A stretch of 64,000 bases of DNA. It comes from B69-G16 sp964501905. Lineage in GTDB: Archaea; Thermoproteota; Thermoprotei; Thermofilales; B69-G16. Position numbers and translations under genes: made by a program. Numbering within the stretch: the stretch's first letter is position 1; each line of letters opens with the position of its first letter. This document shows positions 35,771 through 44,707 of the stretch, piece by piece. A model generated the notes under the pieces. That model saw nothing but the letters and a program-made list of their open reading frames with translations, did not search any database and was not told the DNA's origin. The stretch covers positions 1 to 64,000 of the forward strand of contig CAZCTW010000007.1 in NCBI GenBank assembly GCA_964501905.1. Reading direction: 5' to 3'.

Positions 35771-36508
35771 GTGGCCGCTGTGAAGGTCGATATTGAGTGG
35801 TTTGTTTCAGGCGCTAAGAAAGTTGCCGAAGGAGAATACGTCGTAGTGGTTATCGACGCGGTCAGAGCATCCTGTTTTATTGTTGAAGCGTTGGCTCGGG
35901 GTGTTAGCTATATAGTGCCAGTCTCGAAGGTTAAGGAGGCTTGGAGTTTGAAGGAGAAGATGCCGGATGCACTGCTAGCTGGAGAGGTTGGAGGAGATAA
36001 AATTGAGGGGTTCGATTTGGGTCCTTCCCCTTTAAAACTTCGCGAACTCGACCTTAGGGGGAGAATTATAGTCTACAGGACTTCCTCCGGTACTCAAGTT
36101 CTATACGCCTTGAGGGGGTGTGACGAAGTCTACGTTGCCTCCTTCCCTAACATAGGGGCAGTTGGGAGACACGTATATAGGCGCGCGGTGGAGCTAGAGA
36201 GGGACATCGTCATCGTATTGGCCGGGTTCATGGGGGAGCGGTTCGCTCTGGAGGATTTTCTCTGTGCCGGCGGGGTTGTCAGCTATCTCCCTGGTGGGGC
36301 TGAGCTGAGCGATGAAGCGTTAGCCGCTAAGCTTCTCTTTAAGGCTTACGAAGATAAGGTTTTCGAGCTTGTCACGAAGTCTAAATCGGCCGTACATGTA
36401 TCTAAGCTAGGGTATAGGGCGGATATAGAGTATTGTTCAAAGGTGAATTTATACAGTATAGTTCCTCAAATGAAGAAAGTTAATGGCCTTTACGCGGTGA
36501 CGATATAG
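35771..36508 (+). CDS. comB: 2-phosphosulfolactate phosphatase family protein
   Basis: This 245-residue protein starts at GTG 35771 (a GTG at 35780 is also possible). It has the ComB landmarks: VVIDAVRASCFIVEAL, LLAGEVGGDKIEGFDLGPSP, VYRTSSGTQVLYAL and FLCAGGVVSYL. The enzyme removes phosphate from (R)-2-phosphosulfolactate in coenzyme M synthesis; in organisms without CoM the family may have other substrates. No other CoM gene is near. The 97-nt gap after the CrtI-type gene suggests a separate promoter. Confidence 0.88.
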   Translation: MAAVKVDIEWFVSGAKKVAEGEYVVVVIDAVRASCFIVEALARGVSYIVPVSKVKEAWSLKEKMPDALLAGEVGGDKIEGFDLGPSPLKLRELDLRGRIIVYRTSSGTQVLYALRGCDEVYVASFPNIGAVGRHVYRRAVELERDIVIVLAGFMGERFALEDFLCAGGVVSYLPGGAELSDEALAAKLLFKAYEDKVFELVTKSKSAVHVSKLGYRADIEYCSKVNLYSIVPQMKKVNGLYAVTI

Positions 36509-36638
36509 CTGTTAAATTTTGATAGTAACATATTTCTTTGAAACTTTTGTCATAAGTTTGATAATTTAGCTTTGGAGTTTTAGCGTTGGTAGATGCGAAA
36601 GATATTATTACCAAGGTAGCATATCAAGACTAGAGGTT

Positions 36639-37448
36639 TTGCGTTTGGTAGTTTTAATTCTACTGTCCGATTGGGATCCCCCTGAGGGTGTAGAAGGTTA
36701 TTGGTATAGGAATTGCGTAGTTAAATACCCTGATTACCGAGTACACCCAATCGTTAAGGATTTAGTGGGAGCGAAGGAGATAGCCGCTATAGGAGCCTAC
36801 ATGAAGGGCGAGAAGAGGGATTATTCACATTTAAAGCCTTGTTTCCTAAAAGTCTCGGACGTTAGAATTTTTGGCGGAGATCAGTATCCTTTTAGACTAT
36901 CAATAGAGTTCTTTAGAGACTATATTGATTGTCCGAGCTCTGTTTTCGTCGAGCATATAGAGGAGCTTTCTCAACACTATTACTGCTTTCTCATCTGCGA
37001 TAGAAACTGGGAGAAATTAGCTGCAGAGCTTGATTTAAAGCCTCCCTCGTGGTGGGAAGAGACAAGGACTAAGATAATTACAGTTGAGAAGCTTCTGAGG
37101 AAATTTCCGAGAATCTTAATTTATAAGGCGGATGACGGACACTACGTGCGTAGTAAGGCTGAACTAGTGATAGATAACTGGCTGTATAGTCGTGGAATCG
37201 TCCACGCTTATAAGTGGAGATTGCCTACGACGAAGGAGCTTTTCTGTGATTTCTACCTCCCTAAACTCGATATTTACATAGAGCATTGGGAGGGAGAGCC
37301 CGAGTATGAGAAAAGACTGAAGCTGCAGGTGTATAAGGAGAAAAATCTCCGCCTCGTACAGCTCGAAGAGACAGATATAGAAAAACTAGAGGACGTACTC
37401 TATCGTAAACTCGCAGATATCTATCTAAAATCCCATTTAGACCTGTAA
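36639..37448 (+). CDS. Protein with C-terminal PD-(D/E)XK nuclease-like domain
   Basis: About 269 residues from TTG 36639. The N-terminal half is unknown. The C-terminal half reads VRSKAELVIDNWLYSRGIVH, FCDFYLPKLDIYIEHWEGE, then KLQVYKEKNLRLVQL, matching the E...D...ExxxxK...K order of very-short-patch-repair or restriction-like endonuclease domains often found in helicase and defence proteins. It stands alone here, with no helicase next to it. DNA cleavage or repair is inferred. Confidence 0.65.
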   Translation: MRLVVLILLSDWDPPEGVEGYWYRNCVVKYPDYRVHPIVKDLVGAKEIAAIGAYMKGEKRDYSHLKPCFLKVSDVRIFGGDQYPFRLSIEFFRDYIDCPSSVFVEHIEELSQHYYCFLICDRNWEKLAAELDLKPPSWWEETRTKIITVEKLLRKFPRILIYKADDGHYVRSKAELVIDNWLYSRGIVHAYKWRLPTTKELFCDFYLPKLDIYIEHWEGEPEYEKRLKLQVYKEKNLRLVQLEETDIEKLEDVLYRKLADIYLKSHLDL

Positions 37449-37590
37449 TTTAGCCAATATCTAGGAATAATACCTTAGCCATTTTAGAGACTATTTTAAA
37501 TTCTAGCCCTTATCCCTAGAATATATAAAATAAAAATTGTAAGGTTGATACTATGCCACGGAAAGCTTCGTAGTTTTCGTAGATTATGTT

Positions 37591-38001
37591 TTAATCTTCT
37601 TCTTGTGGAGCCTCGTCCCATGAGAGTATGATGTGGGTGTATGTTCCATCTTCGTCTTCTATCCCCCGCTCTACTTCAGTGATATGGGCGTAATCCGCCT
37701 TTATCTTCTCTAATATATAGTTAACCGTTTTCTCGGGTTTAGAATTTGTATCGCAGGTGTAGACGTCTATGGCGGCGTAGCCTTTCTCGGGCCAAGTGTG
37801 TATGGATATATGGGATTCCGAGACTATGACCATTCCGCTAATTCCCTGGGGCGAGAATTTATAAAAATATGTTGACCTAACGTCCATTTCTCCCGCTTTA
37901 GCGGCTTCCAGTAGTATTTTCTTTAAAGCGTTGGCGTCCGTCAAGACTTTTGGATCGCAGCCAGAGGCTTCTATTATGTAGTGATATCCTATAGTGTTCA
38001 T
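37591..38001 (-). CDS. speH: Pyruvoyl AdoMet (or arginine) decarboxylase
   Basis: This 136-residue proenzyme has the self-cleavage motif VSESHISIHTWPEKGYAAID: cleavage between Glu62 and Ser63 creates the pyruvoyl group. The catalytic Cys83 follows in YTCD. It makes decarboxylated AdoMet for spermidine synthesis. In Thermoproteota a paralogue of this fold acts as arginine decarboxylase, and I cannot choose between them from sequence alone. Monocistronic. Confidence 0.9.
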   Translation of the reverse strand: MNTIGYHYIIEASGCDPKVLTDANALKKILLEAAKAGEMDVRSTYFYKFSPQGISGMVIVSESHISIHTWPEKGYAAIDVYTCDTNSKPEKTVNYILEKIKADYAHITEVERGIEDEDGTYTHIILSWDEAPQEED

Positions 38002-38221
38002 ATCTTATTTTTTACACACTCTATTTTAAAGTTGTCGAGTTACTGAATTAACAAGTCGAATCATAACCGCCTACATTAAATTTTCTAATCGGATAGATTT
38101 GAAGCTAGCGGTATGGATTTGCCAATATTGTGTTAGCAATATGTATTCTAAGAGAGGAAACAGCTAAGCCTAGACCAAAACTTTAGGACTATTAGATTAG
38201 TCATCGGCGAGGTTAGAAGGA

Positions 38222-38860
38222 CTATATTTTCACTGCGCTTATTATAAACTCTAAGCCGAAGTAGGCTAGTATAACTGAGGAGATCAACAGTACGATTGCC
38301 ATCTTTTTTAATCCTAGTTTTTTCCCCTTATAGCCCAGGTAGGATAGGAAGGTTAACCAAGCGTAGTCCATCCACACGTGGGCGGCGTAGAGGACGGTTA
38401 TAGCGATGATAAGGGATTGCTTGAAGAGGGAGAGAGCATCCGCTACGAGTTTAACCCCTACAGTCGCCCACCAAGCTAGGAAAAACGGGTTTAAAGCACT
38501 CAAAACTACGCCAACATAAAATCCTCCCTTATAGCCCGCCCCCTCCTTAATTACGCTTTTCCCCTTCCAGATTTTGAACGCGTCCGCTAGTTGGAGTATG
38601 GAGTAGATCAACAAGCTTACCCCTCCAAGCAGAGCTATAAGTCTCTGATTCTCCTCTATCTCCACAATACTAGAAAGGCCCATGGCTAAGAGCGCCACGA
38701 GCGGCAGCTCTACCGCCGTATGTCCTAGGGCGGCGAAAAAGCCGCTAGCCCATCCTCTTTTAGCCCCTTCGGAGAATGTAGCTACTGATAGAGGGCCAGG
38801 GCTTAGGGCTCCGGATGAAGTTATGAGTACTACCTCTGCTATGAAGGAGTATATGTCCAT
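38222..38860 (-). CDS. LysE/RhtB-type exporter
   Basis: This 212-residue protein has about six TM helices and the LysE-family start LITSSGALSPGPLSVATFSEGAKRG with GxxPGP, plus GVVLSALNPFFLAWW in the fourth segment. It would export an amino acid or related metabolite. The genomic context does not tell the substrate. Confidence 0.85.
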   Translation of the reverse strand: MDIYSFIAEVVLITSSGALSPGPLSVATFSEGAKRGWASGFFAALGHTAVELPLVALLAMGLSSIVEIEENQRLIALLGGVSLLIYSILQLADAFKIWKGKSVIKEGAGYKGGFYVGVVLSALNPFFLAWWATVGVKLVADALSLFKQSLIIAITVLYAAHVWMDYAWLTFLSYLGYKGKKLGLKKMAIVLLISSVILAYFGLEFIISAVKI

Positions 38861-39035
38861 AAACGGACATTAGCTCAAGTTTTAAATTAATTTTTTGCCT
38901 ATTATAGAGGGTGTTCAGCTATTCGATAATGGCATAGGTTAACATCGTTGGAAAAATTAGCCGTAGCTAATTCTAAATAGTTTCGTTTAACTCTTTTAAT
39001 TCGTTTTATAAAAACTCTCCGTATTTTATTAACGC

Positions 39036-39308
39036 GTGGGTTACAGGAGGATTGTGAAAAAGAGAGTTGTAATATTCGCACCTAATGTTAAAGCTACAAG
39101 GGAGTTCTTGAACTCTGTCCGCAACTACTTCCCCGTTGAGTACTACGAGGCGGATAGGGTGCGCGTATACCTAGAAGTTAGGCATGGGAGAAGATTTAGA
39201 AGAATTCGAATGCTGGAAGCCTCTAATCCTCGCGCTCTATTCAAGTTCTGGAGCTTATACAAATCACTGAGGAGAGAGCAGTGGTGGTGGAACTGGAAGC
39301 TTAGCTAA
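39036..39308 (+). CDS. Small basic hypothetical protein
   Basis: A 90-residue protein from GTG 39036 (GYRRIVKKRVVIFAPNVKAT...) with high Arg/Lys content, an alternating strand-helix pattern and a Trp-rich end (EQWWWNWKLS). Could bind nucleic acid; no family recognised. AT-rich sequence with TTTTATAAAAAC at 39004-39015 upstream may be its TATA box. Confidence 0.55.
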   Translation: MGYRRIVKKRVVIFAPNVKATREFLNSVRNYFPVEYYEADRVRVYLEVRHGRRFRRIRMLEASNPRALFKFWSLYKSLRREQWWWNWKLS

Positions 39309-39453
39309 GCCGCTCATTATCATCTAGGTGATTCTGAATCAAGGGCTTGTTTACATTTCCACATTATAGGAATTCGGCAATTCTTATGTGAAAAGTGAAA
39401 GAAATAATTAGATCCATAGCTTATACTATGTTTCCGCTATTTTTGCGCAGAAA

Positions 39454-39753
39454 ATGTTAGAAGAGTTGGAGAGGATAGCTGATACCCTGGAGAAAATAGA
39501 GAGACAACTTGAAGAGATCAACCATGCTTGGACATCCCCGGGCATGGCATCCCTTATCTTTAGATCAGACATCTCCGCCACGAGCGAAACCCGGTCTGCA
39601 TTTGAAAAGTTCATTCTTAATAGGCTTAAAATTCATAGAATTTTAAGCTCCTCATCTTATTTAGCCAGTTTAATTAAGTTGAAAGCAGCCGCGATGAATA
39701 GGAGGCCTACAGCCAGCGCTCCCAATCCTCCGAGAATCCTCCACGATATCTGA
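39454..39753 (+). CDS. Possible small coiled-coil protein
   Basis: The first 25 codons (MLEELERIADTLEKIERQLEEI) are a clear heptad-type coiled coil. The rest is less convincing and its last 97 nt lie antisense to the membrane gene at 39657 and across a hairpin. Either a short gene with a frameshift or chance; I keep it at low confidence. Confidence 0.3.
   Translation: MLEELERIADTLEKIERQLEEINHAWTSPGMASLIFRSDISATSETRSAFEKFILNRLKIHRILSSSSYLASLIKLKAAAMNRRPTASAPNPPRILHDI
39624..39648. terminator. Perfect hairpin between convergent genes
   Basis: GCTTAAAATT (39624-39633), a 5-nt loop CATAG and AATTTTAAGC (39639-39648) form a perfect 10-bp stem 9 nt beyond the stop of the minus-strand membrane gene. 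Likely transcription end signal. Confidence 0.5.
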
Positions 39754-40040
39754 ATATTGAAGAGAAGGGCCAAGCCTGCGGTTATGAATAATACTCCGAT
39801 TAATCCTAGAACCAGCGAGCCCGCCAAAGGACTTATAACCGCCGTTTTCTCCGCTTTAACCCCCCTATACTTAGCTTTTATAAAGGCCATCGCCAAAAAG
39901 CCGGCTCCCATCCCCACCGCCCCGCCCACATCCGGTCTCCCGAAGAGCAGGCCAATCCCAGCCCCTATAAACATTAAAGCTACGAAAAGAAGCCCCGACA
40001 CCTTTTCCTCTTCAGCCACGGCATCACCATTTAAAGACAT
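39657..40040 (-). CDS. Four-TM membrane protein
   Basis: This 127-residue protein is glycine- and alanine-rich, with four predicted TM segments (about 17-36, 40-56, 70-95, 100-122). No recognised family. It diverges from the coiled-coil repeat gene at 40159. Function unknown. Confidence 0.6.
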   Translation of the reverse strand: MSLNGDAVAEEEKVSGLLFVALMFIGAGIGLLFGRPDVGGAVGMGAGFLAMAFIKAKYRGVKAEKTAVISPLAGSLVLGLIGVLFITAGLALLFNIQISWRILGGLGALAVGLLFIAAAFNLIKLAK

Positions 40041-40158
40041 TGCTTAAATCCTTATTTTTATTACGTTTGTCGAAGTGACGCTACCGCGCTAAAATAGTAC
40101 GAATATTGTAATTGCGTCATCTTTTTAAAGAATAGGGCAAATATTATCAGGGATTAAA

Positions 40159-41079
40159 ATGAGCCAGCCCAAACTCGCCGAACTATACGAGTTCATCATA
40201 AAAGTAGTAGACCAGCGTATAAGCGAGGTAAAGGTAACCAGAGAGGATTTCAGCAGAGTAGAAGAGGCGTTAAAGAAGCTAACCGAAGCCCAGTATAAAA
40301 CAGAAGAAAAACTAGCAGGATTAATAGAAGCTCAGCGGAAAACAGAAGAACGCGTAGCAGGGCTTGAAGAACACACAGCCNNNNNNNNNNNNNNNNNNNN
40401 NNNNNNNNNNNNNNNNNNNNNNNNNNNNNNNNNNNNNNNNNNNNNNNNNNNNNNNNNNNNNNNNNNNNNNNNNNNNNNNNAAAAGGCAATCGCAGACCTC
40501 GCAGAAGCTCAGCGGAAAACAGAAGAACGCGTAGCAGGGCTTGAAGAACACACAGCCAGACTGGAAAAGGCAATCGCAGACCTCGCAGAAGCTCAGCGGA
40601 AAACAGAAGAACGCGTAGCGGAGTTGGCCAAAGCTCAAGTAGAGAGTGAGGAAGCCTTAGCCAATTTAGCTAGAGTTGTTAGAGAGCAGAATGTTAAAAT
40701 TGATAGGTTATCAGACGTTATAGGTTTTGGGCTTGAAGATATCGCCAGGGTCGTTCTCCCCGGCTGGCTTTACAGACATCTAGGCATTAAAGTAGAGGAT
40801 CTTAGACGCGAGTTTTTTGAGATAAACCAGCGGCGGGTTGAGGTTAATCTTTACGGCGAAGGCAGGGTTAAAGATAAACCTGTAGTTATTGTTGGAGAAT
40901 GCAAATCTAGGATTCATAAGAGAGATGTGGATAAGTTTTTTGAGAATGTATACGAACCTGTATCTAAGATTAAGAATGTAGAGGTTGTGGGAGTGTTATT
41001 TGGATTCCTCATTTATCCTGAAGCTAGAGAGAGGGCAAAGAAACTGGGTATACATGCTGTCGCCTCTTACGAGAGATAA
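40159..41079 (+). CDS. Coiled-coil repeat protein with DUF3782/PD-(D/E)XK-like C-terminus
   Basis: The N-terminal part is a coiled coil with near-identical 28-residue (84-nt) repeats built on EAQRKTEERVAGLEEHTA and RLEKAIADLA, i.e. four heptads each. A 100-N gap lies inside the array, so the real length is unknown. The C-terminal 120 residues (VIGFGLEDIARVVLPGWLYR, then VEVNLYGEGR and VIVGECKSRIHKRDV) match the nuclease-like DUF3782 domain, with E and ExK candidates. The nearly identical DNA repeats mark it as recombination-prone. Cellular role unknown. Confidence 0.8.
   Translation: MSQPKLAELYEFIIKVVDQRISEVKVTREDFSRVEEALKKLTEAQYKTEEKLAGLIEAQRKTEERVAGLEEHTAXXXXXXXXXXXXXXXXXXXXXXXXXXXXXXXXXXKAIADLAEAQRKTEERVAGLEEHTARLEKAIADLAEAQRKTEERVAELAKAQVESEEALANLARVVREQNVKIDRLSDVIGFGLEDIARVVLPGWLYRHLGIKVEDLRREFFEINQRRVEVNLYGEGRVKDKPVVIVGECKSRIHKRDVDKFFENVYEPVSKIKNVEVVGVLFGFLIYPEARERAKKLGIHAVASYER
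40327..40620 (+). repeat. Tandem 84-nt coding repeats
   Basis: The unit GAAGCTCAGCGGAAAACAGA plus 64 further bases recurs at 40328, 40507 and 40591, with nearly no substitutions. The last unit diverges after GCGTAGCGGAG. Perfect conservation at the DNA level, not just the protein level, points to recent unequal exchange. Confidence 0.85.
40381..40480. other. Assembly gap (100 N) in a tandem repeat
   Basis: The gap lies inside the 84-nt coiled-coil repeats of the 40159 gene. Reads could not be placed uniquely, so the repeat number is unresolved. Confidence 0.95.
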
Positions 41080-41081
41080 CA

Positions 41082-42881
41082 TTATATAAGCTCAAACACC
41101 GCCGCGCTTTTAGGCGGCATTATCACCACATCTCCTTCTACTCTAGGTCTCCCCCATATCTTCTCGCCCATCGTGGCGGTTTTAACGCTATGGTAGGAGT
41201 GGTTTATCAGAAACAGAATGCTCGGTTTTCCTCTTTTGGTCCAGTATTCGACTTGGATAGTTGGCGAGCCGGGGCTATAAAACGGCTTTAAACCTGTGTT
41301 CTCCGCTAGGAATCCGTAGATTTTGTAAGCATTTCCTATATCTTGTAGCGAGTATAGGTAAAGCTCTATTGGATAGGTCATTAGAAAAGCCATGCCCTTG
41401 CCCCTCTTAGCTCTGAAGAAGATTTCTTCTTCTAAAATTTCCGCATCTATTTGGACAAAACCTGTGCTTCCAATATCTTTCCTCATAGCCGGAATGACTA
41501 TCCTATCCGTCTTTAGATTTAGCGTTATTTCACTCCTGTAAACTCCTCTTAGACCTGCTTTCAATGAAGGCTTAACTCCGAATAATTCCTCCCAGAGATG
41601 AGTTGAGGATACGTGGGGGTTTGTTAAATACCGGGCGTGGGAATAGTAGAGCACAGCTCCCCTCTCTACTAATTCAAGCAGGTTACGCCAAGTGGAGGTT
41701 AAGAGGCGGGGCAGACTGGGAGCTATGAAAAGTCTTCCTTCATCGATTTTTTCCTCTCTAGTGAATGTCGCGTTTAAGCCGTTCTGTTTAGCTAGGACAT
41801 AGGCCTGTACTAGAGCCTTAGATATATCCGCCGCGTTTTCGAATGTAAAGGGCAGGCGTTTATACAGCACCGCCGGAACTACGATCTTGACCTCTTTCTC
41901 GGGGAGTTCGTAACTATTCCAGTCTAAGATTTCGAGTAGCTCGCTGAATCTCTTAACGGCTTCAGCCGCTGGCTTGGGTGAACCGTCTTTTCTAAATATT
42001 CCAAAGAAAAGCTCGTGAGGCTCCCATAGGTATGGCTCGTCTTCTTCCCTTGGGAAGTCGAAGGCGCACCATATAAAGGCTCCAGATGCTTGAAGAGCGT
42101 AGGAGCCGACCAGAATCGTTTCTATAAATCCCGCATGGCTCTCCTCTGTGTATAGGTTTGTTGGAAAACCGAATTCCTCCAAGAGGGTTGGCTTACCTAG
42201 GCTGAGACAGTATTCAAGTATCGCCATATAGGTTAAGCCGTGTCTAACGGGGTTATCGTCGTAGAGGTATAGGTGGGGTGAGAGATAGTCGACTACTTCA
42301 GCCACGTTTTCGGGTCTTACGGGCAGAGGCTTGTGGGGTACGGTGCCATCGCCCAGCGATATAGGCTTCCCCGGATCGAGAGATTTAATAGTTCTCACTA
42401 TGGCTTCCAGCCATAAGCGGAAGAGAGCCATATCTTCCGTTTTCCTTACGTGAGTTATCTCGTTGCTAATTATCCAACCAGCCACCGCTGGATGCCCTCT
42501 AGCCGCCTCGACTATACCACTAATGAAGCGTAGAGTTTTATACAGAACTCGAGGCTCATAGACTATATCCTCGGGATCCCATGGGAAAGGCCAATTTTTC
42601 CCAGACATGTGGCCTACGAGCAGAGATGGAAATACCTTCAACTTTCTCTTCTCCGCCTCGTCTAGAAATTTCAAAAACTTCCTCAATGACTCCTTTTTCA
42701 CCCCTCCGTTTGGCAGGGCGAAATCCTCGGCCAGTATGAATATTCTTAATGTGTTCACCCCTATATCGCTCAACTTATCCAAGTCCTCGCAGATACTTTC
42801 GAGATTCCAGAATCTCCACATCAAGATATCGTACTCCCTAGACCAGTAGTTCACCCCAAGATAAAAACCATCGGATTTCAT
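41082..42881 (-). CDS. Glycoside hydrolase, GH5/GH-A clan
   Basis: This 599-residue protein is a TIM-barrel hydrolase. The acid/base is Glu141 in WIISNEITH at the end of strand 4 and the nucleophile is Glu236 in PTLLEEFGFP at strand 7, the GH-A arrangement. Other barrel features are GVNTLRIFIL and DYLSPHLYLYDD. After about residue 330 there is an added domain with a beta-galactosidase trimerisation-like layout. No signal peptide, so it acts on imported oligosaccharides, perhaps mannosides or galactosides. It starts at ATG 42881 and is convergent with the coiled-coil gene. Confidence 0.8.
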   Translation of the reverse strand: MKSDGFYLGVNYWSREYDILMWRFWNLESICEDLDKLSDIGVNTLRIFILAEDFALPNGGVKKESLRKFLKFLDEAEKRKLKVFPSLLVGHMSGKNWPFPWDPEDIVYEPRVLYKTLRFISGIVEAARGHPAVAGWIISNEITHVRKTEDMALFRLWLEAIVRTIKSLDPGKPISLGDGTVPHKPLPVRPENVAEVVDYLSPHLYLYDDNPVRHGLTYMAILEYCLSLGKPTLLEEFGFPTNLYTEESHAGFIETILVGSYALQASGAFIWCAFDFPREEDEPYLWEPHELFFGIFRKDGSPKPAAEAVKRFSELLEILDWNSYELPEKEVKIVVPAVLYKRLPFTFENAADISKALVQAYVLAKQNGLNATFTREEKIDEGRLFIAPSLPRLLTSTWRNLLELVERGAVLYYSHARYLTNPHVSSTHLWEELFGVKPSLKAGLRGVYRSEITLNLKTDRIVIPAMRKDIGSTGFVQIDAEILEEEIFFRAKRGKGMAFLMTYPIELYLYSLQDIGNAYKIYGFLAENTGLKPFYSPGSPTIQVEYWTKRGKPSILFLINHSYHSVKTATMGEKIWGRPRVEGDVVIMPPKSAAVFELI

Positions 42882-43095
42882 CGGGAATCATTACATAAAC
42901 CTTACACATATATAGAAAGGTTACGCCTATGCCGCTTAGTTGGCATCTCGTAAAATTCGACTATCCTAACTCGGTCTTTTATCAGCCTCCTGACCTGCTA
43001 GGTTAACGCCAGTACCAATTTTTATAACCTGCTGATGCAGCGCTTCATCAAATTCACGATTTAATGCCAGAGAATCTCTCTTAATAGACAGCTAA

Positions 43096-43674
43096 TCAGG
43101 AACGCCCGTATCTTAGCACTACTTCACCATACCCCAGCACGTGCCCCTCAGCCTTTTCGAGCAGTTCTTTAGCAGTAACTCCCTCTTCTAAATCTAAAGT
43201 TTTGTCGAGAGCCAGCAATATGAAGACATACCTGTGCTCCCCGAAGGGTGGGCAAGGTCCGCCATATCCTAAGTATCCGAAATCGTTCTTACCCTGTAAG
43301 CCGATTCCCTCCACCTCGCCCTTCTTAGGCATATTCTCCGGTAGCCTCTTTAAAGTAGGCGGCATATTAAATACGACCCAGTGGACGAATATCCCTCGAG
43401 GCGCGTCCGGGTCATAGCAGATGAGCGCGAGGCTGGCCGTCCCCTCAGGCGGAGTACTCCACGAAATCGGCGGCGACACGTCTTCCCCATCGCACGTGTA
43501 CTTTTTATCTACCTTACCGCTCGTCTTACCAGCCACTACCAGCTCTATCTTCTCACCCTTCTTAACAGATTCGAGAAGCTCCTCAAACGTTCCAGGTTTT
43601 CCAGGCCTCCACGAGAAGTAGAGAACAGCTAGCGCCACGGCTACGATAAGGATTAGAATGAAGATCTTCTTCAC
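43096..43674 (-). CDS. PEBP/YbhB-family protein with signal anchor
   Basis: This 192-residue protein has an N-terminal TM/signal segment (IFILILIVAVALAVLYF), then the phosphatidylethanolamine-binding fold: YTCDGEDVSPPISW, LALICYDPDAPRGIFVHWVV and YGGPCPPFGEHRYVFILLAL with the conserved DPD and GxHRY ligand-pocket residues. It is exported or membrane-anchored. Bacterial/archaeal PEBP proteins bind anionic ligands; the role is unknown. Confidence 0.9.
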   Translation of the reverse strand: MKKIFILILIVAVALAVLYFSWRPGKPGTFEELLESVKKGEKIELVVAGKTSGKVDKKYTCDGEDVSPPISWSTPPEGTASLALICYDPDAPRGIFVHWVVFNMPPTLKRLPENMPKKGEVEGIGLQGKNDFGYLGYGGPCPPFGEHRYVFILLALDKTLDLEEGVTAKELLEKAEGHVLGYGEVVLRYGRS

Positions 43675-43921
43675 GCAACCACCCTAGAATAAAACGCGGA
43701 CAAGACATTTTAACTTACTCCTTTCCACCCGTCCAGAAGTTCTAGAAATTTCTTAACAAATCTCTCGCCTGCCGAAAGGAGAGACTAAATTTCAGCTAGT
43801 ATAATGTTCTTAGGGTATCCACCTCAACTTATCCGATTCCTTAGCTGTACTTTCATTAATGTACTAAGAATAGAGGTAAAGTTATTAAGTTCTTTAGTTC
43901 TTTATCTCTTAGGTGATTTAA

Positions 43922-44209
43922 ATGGGTAGTATTAAGGTATATATCTCAGATATCGTTGAAAAGAAGTTTAGAAAAGTGGCTATGGAGTTATACGGGTATG
44001 GTAGAGGCGCCTTGAGCATAGCTGCTGAAAAAGCTTTTAACGAATGGGTTGCCAGAGTTTCAGAAGCTATAGAAGTTGTCGGCTTGCTAGATGACCCAGT
44101 CGAGGCGATCTACGGAATGCTCAGCCACGTCGAGAAGAGCGGCGTTGAGCTTCAACATGAAGCTAGGAGAATTAGAGCAGGAAAAGCACGGGGTAATCCA
44201 TGTTCGTAG
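43922..44209 (+). CDS. vapB: VapB-type antitoxin
   Basis: This 95-residue protein starts MGSIKVYISDIVEKKFRKVA with the strand-helix of ribbon-helix-helix proteins, followed by YGYGRGALSIAAEKAFNEWV and a charged tail. It overlaps the VapC start by 10 nt. An AGGTGAT ribosome-binding site precedes ATG 43922. Confidence 0.8.
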   Translation: MGSIKVYISDIVEKKFRKVAMELYGYGRGALSIAAEKAFNEWVARVSEAIEVVGLLDDPVEAIYGMLSHVEKSGVELQHEARRIRAGKARGNPCS

Positions 44210-44607
44210 ACTCTAACATCTTCCTGGAGGTTCAGCTGGCACAGAAACATGGCGAAGCTTCAAAAAAGTTCCTCAAAATGATTCAAAATGGCAGATTAAA
44301 CGCCTATACTACGGATTTCCACTTAGACAACGTAATTATTGTCATGGAAAACTATGGGAAATCTTGGAAGGACATAGCGGTTTTCTTAACTTCTCTCCTA
44401 CAGTATAAGGGCTTAACAATCTATCCCCTAATGATCTACGATAAGATAAAAGCCACGGAAATTATGAGAGATGAAGGCTTAGATTTCGACGATGCCTTAG
44501 CCGCCTACGTGGCGAAAAAGCTGAACTTAAAGATCATCGTCTCATACGACTCCCACTTCGACAAAATCAAATGGCTAAAGAGAAAAACACCGGAAGATTT
44601 TGTATAA
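44200..44607 (+). CDS. vapC: PIN-domain toxin VapC
   Basis: This 135-residue protein has Asp in MFVDSNIFLEV, Glu in VMENYGKSW or nearby, Asp in GLDFDDALAAYVAKKL and Asp in IVSYDSHFDKI. PIN RNase toxin in an intact pair with the gene upstream. The second acidic position is less typical than in the other VapCs in this window. Confidence 0.88.
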   Translation: MFVDSNIFLEVQLAQKHGEASKKFLKMIQNGRLNAYTTDFHLDNVIIVMENYGKSWKDIAVFLTSLLQYKGLTIYPLMIYDKIKATEIMRDEGLDFDDALAAYVAKKLNLKIIVSYDSHFDKIKWLKRKTPEDFV

Positions 44608-44707
44608 AATGTGAAAACCCATAGTGATACATGTAAATGATTCCCCAACCTCCTATACAGTATAAAATCAAAACACACAATTCGAAACACTCCAGTTCTG
44701 TAACGAT

